The translations under genes and the position numbers were made by a program. A model generated the notes under the pieces. It was not told the origin of the DNA. It did no database searches and was given only the letters and a program-made list of their open reading frames with translations. Below, piece after piece: positions 1-8,447 of a stretch of 64,000 nucleotides of DNA. The stretch covers positions 1-64,000 of the forward strand of contig CALOGB020000144.1 in NCBI GenBank assembly GCA_942636505.2, given 5' to 3'. How positions within the stretch are numbered: position 1 is the first letter of the stretch; each line of letters starts with the position of its first letter. This stretch comes from an uncultured bacterium (GTDB lineage Bacteria > Pseudomonadota > Alphaproteobacteria > Sphingomonadales > Sphingomonadaceae).

Positions 1-1770
1 GGCGTCGCACCCGACGCGACGCTGCTCGCGCTCAAGATCTCAGGGCCAAACCTGTCGAACGTCAGCCCGACCTCGGGGCCGGTGCCCGAGAGCGAAGGGC
101 CGAACCCGGCACTGATCGCGCAGGCCATCACCCATGCCGTGACCAAGGGGGCCTTCGTCATCTCGATGAGCCTGAACGGCACGTCCGCCGGTCAATTCGC
201 GGTCGATCAGCGCACGGCGATGGATCTGGTGCGCACGCAGAACCGGTTGTTCGTCCAGTCCGTCTCCAACTTCGTCGACGAGAACAGCTTCACCGGGCAG
301 ATCTCGCAGAACCTTGTCGGTACGGATCTGGCGAACAAGGACTGGTTCCTGTTCGGTATCCGCGTCGACAAGTCCCTGCAGGCTCCATCCGGCAACGGGC
401 TGCCTGGGCCCCTGGCGGACCGGATGCTCGCCGTCGTTGCGGTCGATGTCCAGACGGTCGGCAAGGATGGTGAAGCGGTCACCATCACCGGCAACAGCTT
501 CGCAGCGCCCGCGATCGCCGGGGCGGCCGCACTCCTGAAGCAATATTGGCCGCAACTGGGCGGCAAGGAAATCAGTCGCATCCTGCTCGACACCGCCACC
601 GACCTCGGTGCAGCCGGGGTCGACGACAAATTCGGGGCGGGCCTGCTCAACGTCGAAAAGGCGATGCAGGCGCAGGCCCCCGCCGCGTCGTTCACCGCCG
701 CGCAGGCCGTGCTGGCGCGCTATGCGTCGCTGACGCTGTCGGCGCCGTTCGGCGGGGCGGCAGGCGCTGCAGCGCTGAACGACAAGGTCGGCAGCATGAC
801 GGTGCTCGACCGCTATGGGCGCGACTTCCGCATGACGGGCGCGTCCGGCATCCGCGCGCAGGGCTCCGGACTGCTGGCGGGTGCGATGCTGACGCCGATC
901 GATCCGCCCTGGATGACGGCAGGCGCCAGCGACGCGCGCTTCGGCTTCGCCTCGCCCGTGACGACGACCGGGTATCTGCAAGGTGCACGCTCGAACCGGC
1001 CGGCGGTTGCATCCTTCTCGCCGGCGCGTGGGCAGACCGTCACGTTCGGGGCGAACGTCGCGATTGGTCAGGGCAGCAGTCTCGCCGGATCGCCGCTCCG
1101 CGGGATCGGCGCGACGCCGGTCGGGATGTCGTCCGCCTGGACCGGCGCCGGCTGGTCCGCGTCGTTTGCCTCCGGCACGTCGCGCGATCGTCGCACGGCG
1201 CAGCGCACGCTTGCACTGGCGACGCCACTGGGGGTCGGAGTGGAACTGGCCGACCTCAGCGAGCGCGGCCGCCTCCTCGGCATGAACGCCGGCCCCGCGT
1301 TCGGGCTGACCAGTGCCGCGACGACGATGGCGACGCTGACGATGCAGCGGACGCTGGCCGGCGTTGCATGGTCGGCGCGGGCGAGCGCCGCCACGACGCG
1401 GGTACGCGGCGGGTCCGACCTGATGCGCTTCGCGCAGCCGGTGCTCGGCACCGCCTTCGCGTTCGAGGGCGCCCGCGGCCTGCTGGGCGGTATCGCGACA
1501 TTCGGCCTGTCCTCGCCGCTGCGGGTCGAGCGCGCGCGTGCGACGATGCTGGTGCCGGTCGCCTATGACCTGATGACGGGCACGCTGGCGACGCGCACCG
1601 CCTCGGTCGACCTGACGCCGTCAGCACGCGAGCTGGATATCGAACTTGGCTGGTCGGCCGCGCTGTCGCCGACCTCGTCGCTGCGCCTGGGCGTCGCCCA
1701 CGCGTTCGACGCCGGACACGTCGCGGGCGCTACCGATACGGCCGGGTTCATGACGCTGGTGCTGCGGTGA
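1..1770 (+). CDS. S8 (subtilisin-like) serine peptidase, 5' partial
   Basis: The reading frame is open from base 1 and has no start in the window, so the N-terminus, probably with the signal peptide and the Asp and His of the triad, lies upstream. The visible part has the subtilase Ser motif GNSFAAPAIAG with Ser at about codon 166 of the fragment. It is followed by the usual helix and a GAGLLNVEKAM segment that closes S8 domains. The remaining 350 residues are Ala/Gly/Ser/Thr-rich with alternating hydrophobic strands, like the C-terminal region of sphingomonad exported S8 proteases. I infer an exported or surface protease. It could be autotransporter-like, but the final residues (LVLR) do not give a clean barrel signature. 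Confidence 0.88.
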   Translation, partial: GVAPDATLLALKISGPNLSNVSPTSGPVPESEGPNPALIAQAITHAVTKGAFVISMSLNGTSAGQFAVDQRTAMDLVRTQNRLFVQSVSNFVDENSFTGQISQNLVGTDLANKDWFLFGIRVDKSLQAPSGNGLPGPLADRMLAVVAVDVQTVGKDGEAVTITGNSFAAPAIAGAAALLKQYWPQLGGKEISRILLDTATDLGAAGVDDKFGAGLLNVEKAMQAQAPAASFTAAQAVLARYASLTLSAPFGGAAGAAALNDKVGSMTVLDRYGRDFRMTGASGIRAQGSGLLAGAMLTPIDPPWMTAGASDARFGFASPVTTTGYLQGARSNRPAVASFSPARGQTVTFGANVAIGQGSSLAGSPLRGIGATPVGMSSAWTGAGWSASFASGTSRDRRTAQRTLALATPLGVGVELADLSERGRLLGMNAGPAFGLTSAATTMATLTMQRTLAGVAWSARASAATTRVRGGSDLMRFAQPVLGTAFAFEGARGLLGGIATFGLSSPLRVERARATMLVPVAYDLMTGTLATRTASVDLTPSARELDIELGWSAALSPTSSLRLGVAHAFDAGHVAGATDTAGFMTLVLR

Positions 1771-1912
1771 GCTGTCACCGCGCCGCCCGGGCACCGCCCG
1801 CCGGCTGACGCCAGCGCCGAGCACGGCCAAGCCGATCACGACCAGGACCTGCGACGCCGGGACGGCTTCCCGGCGAACGATGTCGCGCGTCAGCAACAAA
1901 GGACAATGCAAG

Positions 1913-2545
1913 ATGATCAGGACGATGGCGATTCCCACGATGATGCTGCTCGCGGCATGCGGCTCTGCGACCGTGGCGAGCGAGGATGCGCAGGCGAAGA
2001 CGGCTGCGGCCACGACAAAGCCGCTCGACATCGCCGGCATCCGCCCCGGCATGAAGACCGCCGACGCGCTGGCGCTCGTCAAGCAAGGCGGCTGGTCGGT
2101 TCGCGCCAATCCCGGCGACAGCTGGGCGGAAACAGTCGAGCAGGCGGTCGCGCAACGCTTGCAGAAACTGCCCCCCAGCTCGAAACGGACCGGCGTCTAC
2201 AGCTACAGCGCCACCAAGAGCGAAGAGACCCTCTCGTTCAACATCGACCCGACACCGGATGGCGGTCGGGTCGGGCTCGTTCAGTACCGCGCGCCGCAAG
2301 CGGGCCGTACCTACGCCCAGATCCGCACCGAAGTGATCGGGCGCTACGGTCCGTCGATCTATGGGCCCCGTCAGGCCGTATTGATCGCGCCCCGCGGCAA
2401 GGACGGTGAAACCCTGTCGCTCGAGGTGGACAGCACGGGCATGCACCTGACGTTGATGCCCGCCGCTGCCGCGGCCAGCGAGGCGCGCGCGGTGATCGAC
2501 CGGGCGGTGACCGCCAGGGTCGGCAGCGTCGGCAAGTCGTTCTGA
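1913..2545 (+). CDS. putative lipoprotein, unknown function
   Basis: The 210-residue product begins with a short basic stretch, a hydrophobic core and a lipobox-like LLAACGS, so it is probably lipidated at the Cys and held in the envelope. I chose the ATG at 1913 rather than the one 33 bases upstream because AAAGGA sits about 9 bases before it and because it puts the lipobox at a normal distance. The mature part is soluble and mixed alpha/beta; no family was recognised. It is followed 12 bases later by a membrane protein and then a small exported protein, so a three-gene envelope operon is likely. Confidence 0.7.
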   Translation: MIRTMAIPTMMLLAACGSATVASEDAQAKTAAATTKPLDIAGIRPGMKTADALALVKQGGWSVRANPGDSWAETVEQAVAQRLQKLPPSSKRTGVYSYSATKSEETLSFNIDPTPDGGRVGLVQYRAPQAGRTYAQIRTEVIGRYGPSIYGPRQAVLIAPRGKDGETLSLEVDSTGMHLTLMPAAAAASEARAVIDRAVTARVGSVGKSF

Positions 2546-2557
2546 GGAGAACGGCGG

Positions 2558-3013
2558 ATGGCCTACCTCTTCGGTATGATCCTGGGCGACGTGCTCGGCC
2601 GGATCGGGGTGTTCCGCGCGGCCGGTGCCGCGCTGCTGCTGGGTGGGGTCGGGTTCCTCGCCTACCGCCTGGTTGCGGCGAACCTCGATCCCGGGCTGGC
2701 GTACGGCGCTGCGGCCGCGGCACCGCTCGGCATGTTCGGTTGGGCGATCTGGCATCCGGCGGCGTCGCGGTTGCGGCTGTGGATCGTCGACGGCGTGTAC
2801 CTCTCTGCGCGGCTCTCGATGTGGTGGGCGGGTCTCGCCTTCATCATCGGCCTCGCCGCAGCCGGCTTCCGTATCGACAGGTGGCTGAGCACGGAGTGGC
2901 CGCAGGCGGCGACCGCCGCGCTGTTCTGGCTGGTGCAGCGGGCGCTCGGCGCGCAGGTCGCCCGCTCGCACCGGATCATGGGTGACCGCAGCGTCATCGC
3001 GGTGGATGCATGA
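2558..3013 (+). CDS. small integral membrane protein
   Basis: The 151-residue protein has three to four hydrophobic segments (about residues 18-35, 45-65, 85-105 and 115-130) and few charged residues between them. GAGGAGA overlaps the previous stop and lies about 7 bases before the ATG. Its last codons overlap the next gene (ATGA), so the three genes from 1913 to 3447 are probably one transcript with translational coupling. No family recognised. Confidence 0.65.
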   Translation: MAYLFGMILGDVLGRIGVFRAAGAALLLGGVGFLAYRLVAANLDPGLAYGAAAAAPLGMFGWAIWHPAASRLRLWIVDGVYLSARLSMWWAGLAFIIGLAAAGFRIDRWLSTEWPQAATAALFWLVQRALGAQVARSHRIMGDRSVIAVDA

Positions 3014-3447
3014 GCGGCCGGTTGGCGCGGCGGATCATCGCGGCATGCCTGGCGGTGCCAGCGGTCGTCGCTACCGCGGACGCTGCACCTCGGCCAGTGG
3101 CGCTGCAGGCGACCACGATGGCCGACTGGCGCGCTGTCGGCCTTAACGGGACCGGCTGCTACTGGTCGCCGCGCCAAGACGGTCCGATCCACTTCGTCGC
3201 CGCCGGCGCCAAGGCGATGACGCGGATCGACGGCCGCGTCGTCATCCTCAAACCGCGCCGAGGCGCACGAGACCTGTTCCCGTTCACCTACGATGTCTGG
3301 CAGTTCGGCGACCTGACGATCCGGGTCGTCGATAGCGCCCGCATCCGGGCGATGGGCTACGAGACCATGACCACCGACGCGCTGCTGATCGTCAGCCGCG
3401 CAGGTACGACGAGCCGCCTGCGCGGATCGCTCATCTGCGGATCGTGA
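3010..3447 (+). CDS. small exported protein, unknown
   Basis: The 145-residue product has an N-terminal signal peptide (LARRIIAACLAVPAVVATADA, cleavage probably after ADA). The soluble remainder has Cys residues at the GCYWSP motif and at the C-terminal LICGS, which could pair in the periplasm. It overlaps the upstream membrane protein by four bases (ATGA). Function not recognised. A GGCCGC-TTC-GCGGCC hairpin at 3480-3494 just after the stop may end the transcript. Confidence 0.6.
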   Translation: MSGRLARRIIAACLAVPAVVATADAAPRPVALQATTMADWRAVGLNGTGCYWSPRQDGPIHFVAAGAKAMTRIDGRVVILKPRRGARDLFPFTYDVWQFGDLTIRVVDSARIRAMGYETMTTDALLIVSRAGTTSRLRGSLICGS

Positions 3448-3630
3448 CGGCGTAGCGGACAGCTCGAAAACAGGGGGACGGCCGCTTCGCGGCCATGGAA
3501 GAGGAAAGCAAGAAAGCCAGAAGGAGCCCGGGCAAGAAGGAGAAGTCGGCAGGATAGAAGGTTCAGGCGCACAACCCTGCCCCCCCTCGATTTGTCAGGC
3601 CGAAAGCCGAAAATCGCACTGCGCGTCCGG

Positions 3631-3840
3631 GCATGACAAAAGGGGCTTGGCTGACCGCAAAATCGGCATTTTGCAGCATGACAAAAAAGCGTTTTGTCAT
3701 AGCGAAAAAGGTCGGCGCAATACCGTAGATCTGGGGGTCCCCAAATCTACTGCGCAAAAAGGGGCGGGCTCAGCCAACCCGCCCGATTTCACCCCGATTC
3801 CCAGCGCTCATCACGGCATGAAATCTGCGTTTTGTCATGC
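3631..3840. repeat. four copies of GCATGACAAAA in both orientations
   Basis: Copies lie at 3631-3641 (+), 3678-3686 (+), 3692-3700 (-) and 3830-3840 (-). The middle two form a perfect hairpin with 9-base arms and a 5-base spacer (AAGCG). The outer two are also mutually inverted and include the flanking GC. Confidence 0.75.
3725..3750. repeat. inverted repeat, 12-base arms
   Basis: GTAGATCTGGGG at 3725-3736 and CCCCAAATCTAC at 3739-3750 pair at 11 of 12 positions with a 2-base loop. There is no T-run, so a classical terminator is unlikely. It could be a protein-binding site or a cruciform. Confidence 0.6.
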
Positions 3841-4178
3841 CCCGGCACCCTCGTCCCTTCGTTGCCAAGACGGTCAGACGCCTCGTTCGAGGCGGTGTGG
3901 CGCGGTGCCGCGCCAGGTCCTCCACCGCCCATGAGCGGTTCCGGAAGGCGCAGCGGCAAATGCCGCTGACAGAGCTCTAGGGGGAATGAACGCCTGGTAC
4001 GATCCGGCTACTCGCGTGAACGTCAACCCGTGACGGCTGCGCCGTCAGGCAGACGTTCGAAGACGACCCGGGCGGGTCGGGAATGATCTGGAAGGTGCCT
4101 GGCGGCTGTGCCGTGAAGGCGAAATAATAGTGCGGGGTCGGCGAGCAGCCCGCCACTCCCGCGCAATGAGGAACTCAC

Positions 4179-4715
4179 ATGTATATCGTAACGCGCGAGC
4201 GCGAGCTTGCCCGGGCGCGCGCCCTGTCCGGCGCGCTGGCCATCGCCGATCTCGCCGGCTGGCGGATCGACCGCTCGGTGCCGATCCTGCCGATGCCGTT
4301 CAGGAACTATCTCCACATCGCTACAGCCGAACTGCTGCTGGTACCCTCGATCGAAACGTCACGCGGCGATCTCGATACGGTCGAGCGCGGTACCCGCATC
4401 GCACGGTGCGACGCGCTGGTGGTAAAGGCGTCGAGCGAAGGTAACCACACGCTATATTGCGCGGTTGGCGAATGGCAGCGCCACGGCACCCTTTGGCACC
4501 ATGCCCGCCGGCTGTGGCTGTCGAGCCGCAACGAAGCGTGGCTGGTCCCCGATCCAAACGAGCCCGACGAGAGTGACGCCGTGTTTCGCCTGACCGGCAG
4601 CCGCCTGCGTCCCATGGTCCCTGCCCGTCTGCCGGCGGCCAGCGCTGGCCGCAACCCCGCAGCCGGCCTGGCGCGTGGCGATGCCTATATCGCTGCCGCC
4701 TGGAGCCAGCGCTGA
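4179..4715 (+). CDS. hypothetical protein of accessory cassette
   Basis: The 178-residue soluble protein follows a clear GAGGAA ribosome site 6 bases before the ATG. No family was recognised. Near its centre it has RRLWLSSRNEAWLVPDPNEP. Two other proteins of this cassette have a similar spot (RKLWLVPEG near 7045, YRLWLAADGDSALLPD near 8265), so they may be distant relatives. The Arg/Ala-rich C-terminus looks disordered. It is the first gene of a plus-strand series running to 9110. Confidence 0.6.
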   Translation: MYIVTRERELARARALSGALAIADLAGWRIDRSVPILPMPFRNYLHIATAELLLVPSIETSRGDLDTVERGTRIARCDALVVKASSEGNHTLYCAVGEWQRHGTLWHHARRLWLSSRNEAWLVPDPNEPDESDAVFRLTGSRLRPMVPARLPAASAGRNPAAGLARGDAYIAAAWSQR

Positions 4716-4931
4716 CCAAGCCGCTGGCGGATCGGTGCCTGCGCCACAGGCGACCTACTGACGTCATGCGCATCATCAGCGAGCGTCTCCACGTCTGGGT
4801 GCAGCACTCCGCGGGTGGCAGACGCGTGACGGTGGGAACCCATGCGGCTCCCGCCAGCCTGCCGGGGGGCCAAGATCGAGAGGGGGGTAGGACGGTCCCC
4901 GAACCGGGGATGAAAAATGAAGGAAGACGCT

Positions 4932-5450
4932 ATGACCATCCAAAAGATCGAAACCGTTCGCCGTCACGTCGCAGCCGTCACGCAGATGCTGCTCTGCAAC
5001 CGCACGATGAAGCCCGGCGCCGCGATCATCGGCGGCGATGCGGTCGGGATCGAAGGGCGCCTCGCCCTCGCCCACCAGGCGAACGTCAGCGGCCACGATC
5101 TGGTCTATCTGCATTTCGGCGACACGCCCGAAGGCTACGGCCTGACCACCATCTCGATCGTCGTCGCGCGGGACGGCATCTGTCTGGGCCAGACGGACTG
5201 CTGCCTGTACCTGCCCAAGGCCGGCGCGCGGGCGATGATCCTGCCGCAGGCCCATGTCCGCGGCCTCTTCCGCCTGTCGCCCGGCGAGTTGCTGCATATC
5301 GACCGCAAACCGGCCGATGCCGAGAACGGCATCGCCCGAGCGCGCGCACGGCTCGCCAAACTGGTGTCGAGAGGGGTGAGCGTCGTTGGTCGCGCCGAGA
5401 TCAACACCTACGCGCATGCAGCCTGCTACGGCACACCGCAGTCGATCTGA
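4932..5450 (+). CDS. hypothetical protein of accessory cassette
   Basis: The 172-residue protein starts best at the second in-frame ATG (4932), which has AAGGAAG 5-6 bases upstream; the ATG at 4917 lies inside that site. It reads as a mixed alpha/beta soluble domain (residues about 25-130) with an Ala/Arg-rich helix after it. No motif could be tied to a family. A CCCCG-AAC-CGGGG hairpin sits in the leader near 4897-4909. Confidence 0.6.
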   Translation: MTIQKIETVRRHVAAVTQMLLCNRTMKPGAAIIGGDAVGIEGRLALAHQANVSGHDLVYLHFGDTPEGYGLTTISIVVARDGICLGQTDCCLYLPKAGARAMILPQAHVRGLFRLSPGELLHIDRKPADAENGIARARARLAKLVSRGVSVVGRAEINTYAHAACYGTPQSI

Positions 5451-5514
5451 CGGTCCGACCGGCGACGACCCAAAAGGGAGGCACTTCATTCTATAAAGCG
5501 CAGGACATGGCAAA

Positions 5515-5554
5515 TTCGGACACCGGACATGAAATTTTCATCCGCGTGTCCGAA
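5515..5554. promoter_or_regulatory. 9-base inverted repeat straddling the upstream start of the sigma-like gene
   Basis: TTCGGACAC (5515-5523) and GTGTCCGAA (5546-5554) are perfect inverted repeats with 22 bases between them. The candidate ATG at 5529 lies inside. It could be an operator, or an RNA hairpin hiding the start codon. Confidence 0.5.
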
Positions 5555-6173
5555 AACGTCGATCCGTCCGCTTTATACAGTGAGGGAGCCCGTCATCTCA
5601 GCCGTCGCACCGAGACCGCCTGTGGTTCACGACCTCGACGACTTTCATTCCGTCGCCGAGGTCAGCCAGATGCTGGACGACCTGACCGAACCAGACTGGA
5701 GGCGGCTAGTGCGATCGTCTCATTATCTGGCGCAGGGGCACCGCATTCTCGCGGCCGACCTGCGGCAGGAGGCCTTCGTTCGCTCGCTCGACGGCCGCCG
5801 CCGGTGCCGGCGAAGCTATGATATCGTCAACTTCCTGATTGGTATCATGCGCAGCCTGACATCGCAGGAACGCGAGGCGGACCGCGACGGCCCTCGCGAA
5901 GTCGGCATCGATATGCTGTCGATGGCGTCGGCCGCCCCATCGCCCGAGCAGGTCGGGCATGATGCGCTGCATTATCGTCGCACGATCGCCGCAGTCTTCG
6001 AAACGATCGGGTCCGATCCGAAGCTGGTCGCATTGCTGAACGCCGTCCTGGACGGTGCCAAAGGCGCCGACCTGCGGACGCGGTTGAAGGTCGATGCGAA
6101 GGGCCTCGCCTCGCTGCGCAAGCAGTTGAAGCGCAAGCTGGCGAGCGCCGCCGTGAACAGGAGCGTACCGTGA
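5529..6173 (+). CDS. sigma-70 region-2-like protein
   Basis: The 214-residue reading frame has the features of a small sigma-factor-like family of alphaproteobacteria. There is a D-W-x-x-L helix near residues 56-60, then ADLRQEAFVRSLDGRRR (about 77-93), which matches the region 2.2-2.3 pattern of ECF sigma factors, then NFLIGIMRSLTSQ. The second half is alpha-helical but has no clear region 4 helix-turn-helix, so promoter recognition is unproven. The start is uncertain: an in-frame GTG at 5579 is also possible, and residues 1-20 look unlike the rest. It overlaps the next small frame by GTGA, suggesting coupling. Role in the cassette: probably its regulator (inference). Confidence 0.6.
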   Translation: MKFSSACPKTSIRPLYTVREPVISAVAPRPPVVHDLDDFHSVAEVSQMLDDLTEPDWRRLVRSSHYLAQGHRILAADLRQEAFVRSLDGRRRCRRSYDIVNFLIGIMRSLTSQEREADRDGPREVGIDMLSMASAAPSPEQVGHDALHYRRTIAAVFETIGSDPKLVALLNAVLDGAKGADLRTRLKVDAKGLASLRKQLKRKLASAAVNRSVP

Positions 6174-6438
6174 CCACCCAGACCGACGAGCTGACGCAGT
6201 TGCAACGACTAGACGCCTTTCTCGAGAGCGAGGAAATCGACCTCGATGATTTGCGCCAGGAAATCGACCGAGCACGACTGCGGATGGGTTTGCCCCCGCC
6301 CTGTCCGTCGATGCTGATCCGGACCTGACCTCCGATCCGCGCGAAGAAATGCGCTTCTTCATTCAGGACCTGATGGACGAACATGCCCCGGCCGATAGCG
6401 AGCGGGTAGACGATCCGCGCGATGGCGCGAACCGATGA
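6170..6438 (+). pseudogene. small partner of the sigma-like gene, frameshifted
   Basis: A GTG overlapping the sigma-like stop opens a 52-codon acidic helical frame that ends at 6328. Close to codon 38 (about 6285) the codon character continues in another frame, reading DGFAPALSVDADPDL and then EEMRFFIQDLMDEHAP, and ends at 6438. One missing base would join them into a protein of about 89 residues. This may be a true lesion, programmed frameshifting, or a sequencing error. Small acidic partners of sigma factors are often anti-sigma or adaptor proteins, but that is only suggestion here. Confidence 0.45.
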
Positions 6439-6509
6439 TCCTGCCGGTCGGCTACTTCATGATCCCGGCTTACCGACCGGGTGATATCGACGTCACAGCG
6501 ATCGTTTAG
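6435..6509 (+). CDS. possible 24-residue micro-ORF
   Basis: An ATG overlaps the stop of the preceding frame (ATGA) and reads MILPVGYFMIPAYRPGDIDV before the last few residues. There is no further evidence than the overlap. Confidence 0.2.
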   Translation: MILPVGYFMIPAYRPGDIDVTAIV

Positions 6510-6678
6510 ACGTTACGAATAGTCTGGCGCTGCCGCTGCGCCGGTAAGGCCGCAAAGAACTGGGATAAGGGGGGAGATGGGCACGTCGAGCCCCGAAGGT
6601 CGATGAAATAAACAGACCCGAAGGTGCTTGTCCGAACCAGCCGGTTCGCGACGCTCAGCCCCGGAAAAATCCAGACCT

Positions 6679-7203
6679 ATGATCCCCCTGCTCAAGCCGG
6701 CGAACACGCTGCCGGGCGCGCTGCACTATTATGTTGCCGCCGAACTCCTGAAGAACCTGTCGATCATCACCTCATGGCCAGGCGGCGGTATGCCCGCTGA
6801 CACCGTCATCCTGCCCGCAGCCCGCGTGATCCTATCCTTTACCTGCGTGACCGGCCCCATGTTCCGGAACAAGGTTCACGACCTTGCCAGCGTCTCCTCT
6901 ATCGATGTCATCCTGCTGCGGTGTTGCCTGACGCCCGGCGACATCCTGCCGATCACGGCCGATGTCACGCTGGCAGGCGGCGGTCTCGCCCCCTTCGATG
7001 TGCACGACCTCAGCCTCTACCGTCACCCCGATCGCAAGCTCTGGCTGGTTCCGGAAGGATTCGGCGGCGCGATCCGGCTCGGGCACGGCGGTGCTGAGCT
7101 GTGCTTGGTACCGCCCTATGAAACGCTCGTCGAACGCGCTGACGGCATCTACCGCTCCGCCAGCGAGCTCGCCGCCTTGCTCTATCCGTCGAAAACGAAC
7201 TGA
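6679..7203 (+). CDS. hypothetical protein of accessory cassette
   Basis: The 174-residue protein probably starts at the ATG at 6679 (GGAAAA upstream), although the frame is open from a TTG at 6628. It looks like a compact beta-rich domain with a Cys-Cys pair (LLRCCLTPGD) and the sequence RKLWLVPEGF, reminiscent of the LWL...LVPD spots in the genes at 4179 and 7928. The leader contains CGAACC-AGCC-GGTTCG (about 6633-6648). Its stop overlaps the ATG of the next frame. Function unknown. Confidence 0.55.
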   Translation: MIPLLKPANTLPGALHYYVAAELLKNLSIITSWPGGGMPADTVILPAARVILSFTCVTGPMFRNKVHDLASVSSIDVILLRCCLTPGDILPITADVTLAGGGLAPFDVHDLSLYRHPDRKLWLVPEGFGGAIRLGHGGAELCLVPPYETLVERADGIYRSASELAALLYPSKTN

Positions 7204-7610
7204 TGATCAGCAAACGCGGCTCCGGCCACCGAACAGGACGTCAGCGTCTGGATCGCTTGCGGCTGATGCTGCCACGACGCGCGCGCCGGTCAAGGGGCGA
7301 GGCGGTCGGCGCTATGCCGCCGCTGATGCGGCGGATGATGATCCTCGTCGTCGTCGCGCTTATCGTCTCCGCAAGCCTGGGCGTCAGGTGGCACGATCAG
7401 CGGGGCGGCGGCGGTACGCGGATCGCGTTCGCCGTCGCTCGAACGATCTGCCCGACCGCAGCCCGGTTCACGAAGCGTGCAAGCGTGGCAGCAGGCTCCC
7501 GCGCGATCGATCGGGCAGCATTGCGACGCCTCGTGGATCTGGTCTCGAGCGGGTCTAGGTGTACCGCCCTGCCCCGGCGATCCCCGAATCGGCGGGGTAA
7601 AACCTCCTGA
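7203..7610 (+). CDS. possible small single-pass membrane protein
   Basis: An ATG overlaps the preceding stop (TGATGA). The 135-residue frame is strongly Arg-rich at its start, then has one hydrophobic segment (MILVVVALIVSASLGV), then another Arg/Ala-rich tail. The high Arg content is also what a random frame in such GC-rich DNA gives, so it may not be real beyond the membrane segment. Confidence 0.3.
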   Translation: MISKRGSGHRTGRQRLDRLRLMLPRRARRSRGEAVGAMPPLMRRMMILVVVALIVSASLGVRWHDQRGGGGTRIAFAVARTICPTAARFTKRASVAAGSRAIDRAALRRLVDLVSSGSRCTALPRRSPNRRGKTS

Positions 7611-7927
7611 ACGCCGAGCGTAGCTCGTGCACCTCGCAGCTTCGGGACGATCGACACCGCCTTCCTCGAACGCCCGCACGCAATAGGGGCACTGCCCGGT
7701 GCGTCGGTACGCACGCACCGGGCAGCGACGACGCGGGACGGGCGGAATGACGCCGATCTCGCTTACCTGCAGATGCTGGCCGCCCGTTACGGGCGGTAAG
7801 GCAGGTAGCGCAGGACCGGCGACGGGCCGCCCCTGCCGGGGGAGTTGGGAATGGAAACACGTCTCCTGAGAGCCGGATGAAATGAAGGCTGGAGAGCGAG
7901 ACGAACTCCAAAAAAGGCACCCGATCA
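7611..7927. promoter_or_regulatory. 317-base leader with two strong hairpins
   Basis: No gene was seen here. CTGCCCGGTGCGT (7692-7704) and ACGCACCGGGCAG (7713-7725) are perfect 13-base inverted repeats. CCGCCCGT-T-ACGGGCGG follows at 7780-7796, flanked by CTTACC and GGTAAG, which could extend the pairing. Both lie upstream of the gene at 7928 and may terminate the previous transcript or structure the leader. Confidence 0.5.
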
Positions 7928-8446
7928 ATGAACACCACGAACCAGACGGCGGACACCATCGCGCGCGTCGCCCCTTCGCTCGTCCGCGAAACGCGCGTAG
8001 CGCATGACAACCTCTTGAGGCAGGTGCAGCAGCGCACCACCGAACCGGTCTATCACTACAGCATCGTCAAGAGCATCGGCCACGTCCAACTGGCGATCTC
8101 GACCTCCTATATCCCGGTCGACGACGAGACGGTTCATCTGACCCTGGGCGACGGCCGCGGCCATATCCTCATCGCGTCGTCGGTACCGCATCGCCGTCTC
8201 GCGCGGCCGGTCTTCGACATCGTCACGCGTCGCAGCGGACAGATCAAGCGCCGTAGCGGCTATCGGCTCTGGCTGGCCGCCGACGGTGACAGCGCCCTGC
8301 TTCCGGACCAGCCGGGTAGGCCGGTGTGGCGGGTCGTGGGCACCGCCCTGGTGCGGGCGAAGGCTACGCGCCTGAACGAGACCGAACGTCGCGAGGGATT
8401 TGCGCGGGCCGACCGCATGCTTCGCCGTGTCGCGCGGGACGCCTGA
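7928..8446 (+). CDS. hypothetical protein of accessory cassette
   Basis: The 172-residue protein starts at an ATG preceded by AAAAAAGG. Residues about 35-120 read as alternating beta strands, including YRLWLAADGDSALLPD, which resembles the LWL..LVPD spots of two other cassette proteins. The C-terminal 45 residues are a basic helix. The next gene starts one base after the stop, so the two are surely co-transcribed. No family recognised. Confidence 0.6.
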   Translation: MNTTNQTADTIARVAPSLVRETRVAHDNLLRQVQQRTTEPVYHYSIVKSIGHVQLAISTSYIPVDDETVHLTLGDGRGHILIASSVPHRRLARPVFDIVTRRSGQIKRRSGYRLWLAADGDSALLPDQPGRPVWRVVGTALVRAKATRLNETERREGFARADRMLRRVARDA

Positions 8447-8447
8447 G

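Larger units (their letters stand above)
3448..4178. other. 731-base gene-free stretch with clustered inverted repeats
   Basis: No convincing coding sequence is seen. The stretch holds a hairpin at 3480-3494, four copies of ATGACAAAA on both strands between 3633 and 3838, a 12-base-arm inverted repeat at 3725-3750, and CAGCGGCA-AA-TGCCGCTG near 3950. Repeat density is higher than anywhere else in the first 12 kb. It separates an ordinary chromosomal operon from a cassette of unrecognised genes, so it may be an island boundary or a regulatory or replication-type site. Nothing proves any of these. Confidence 0.5.

Noticed and set aside
1775..2971. 398-codon minus frame across the lipoprotein and membrane protein genes
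   Set aside because: The plus-strand genes have ribosome sites, a lipobox and membrane helices; the minus frame has none.
7290..7928. 212-codon minus frame with Cys pairs (CPYC)
   Set aside because: No consistent zinc-finger spacing, no ribosome site, and it covers strong hairpins of the leader.
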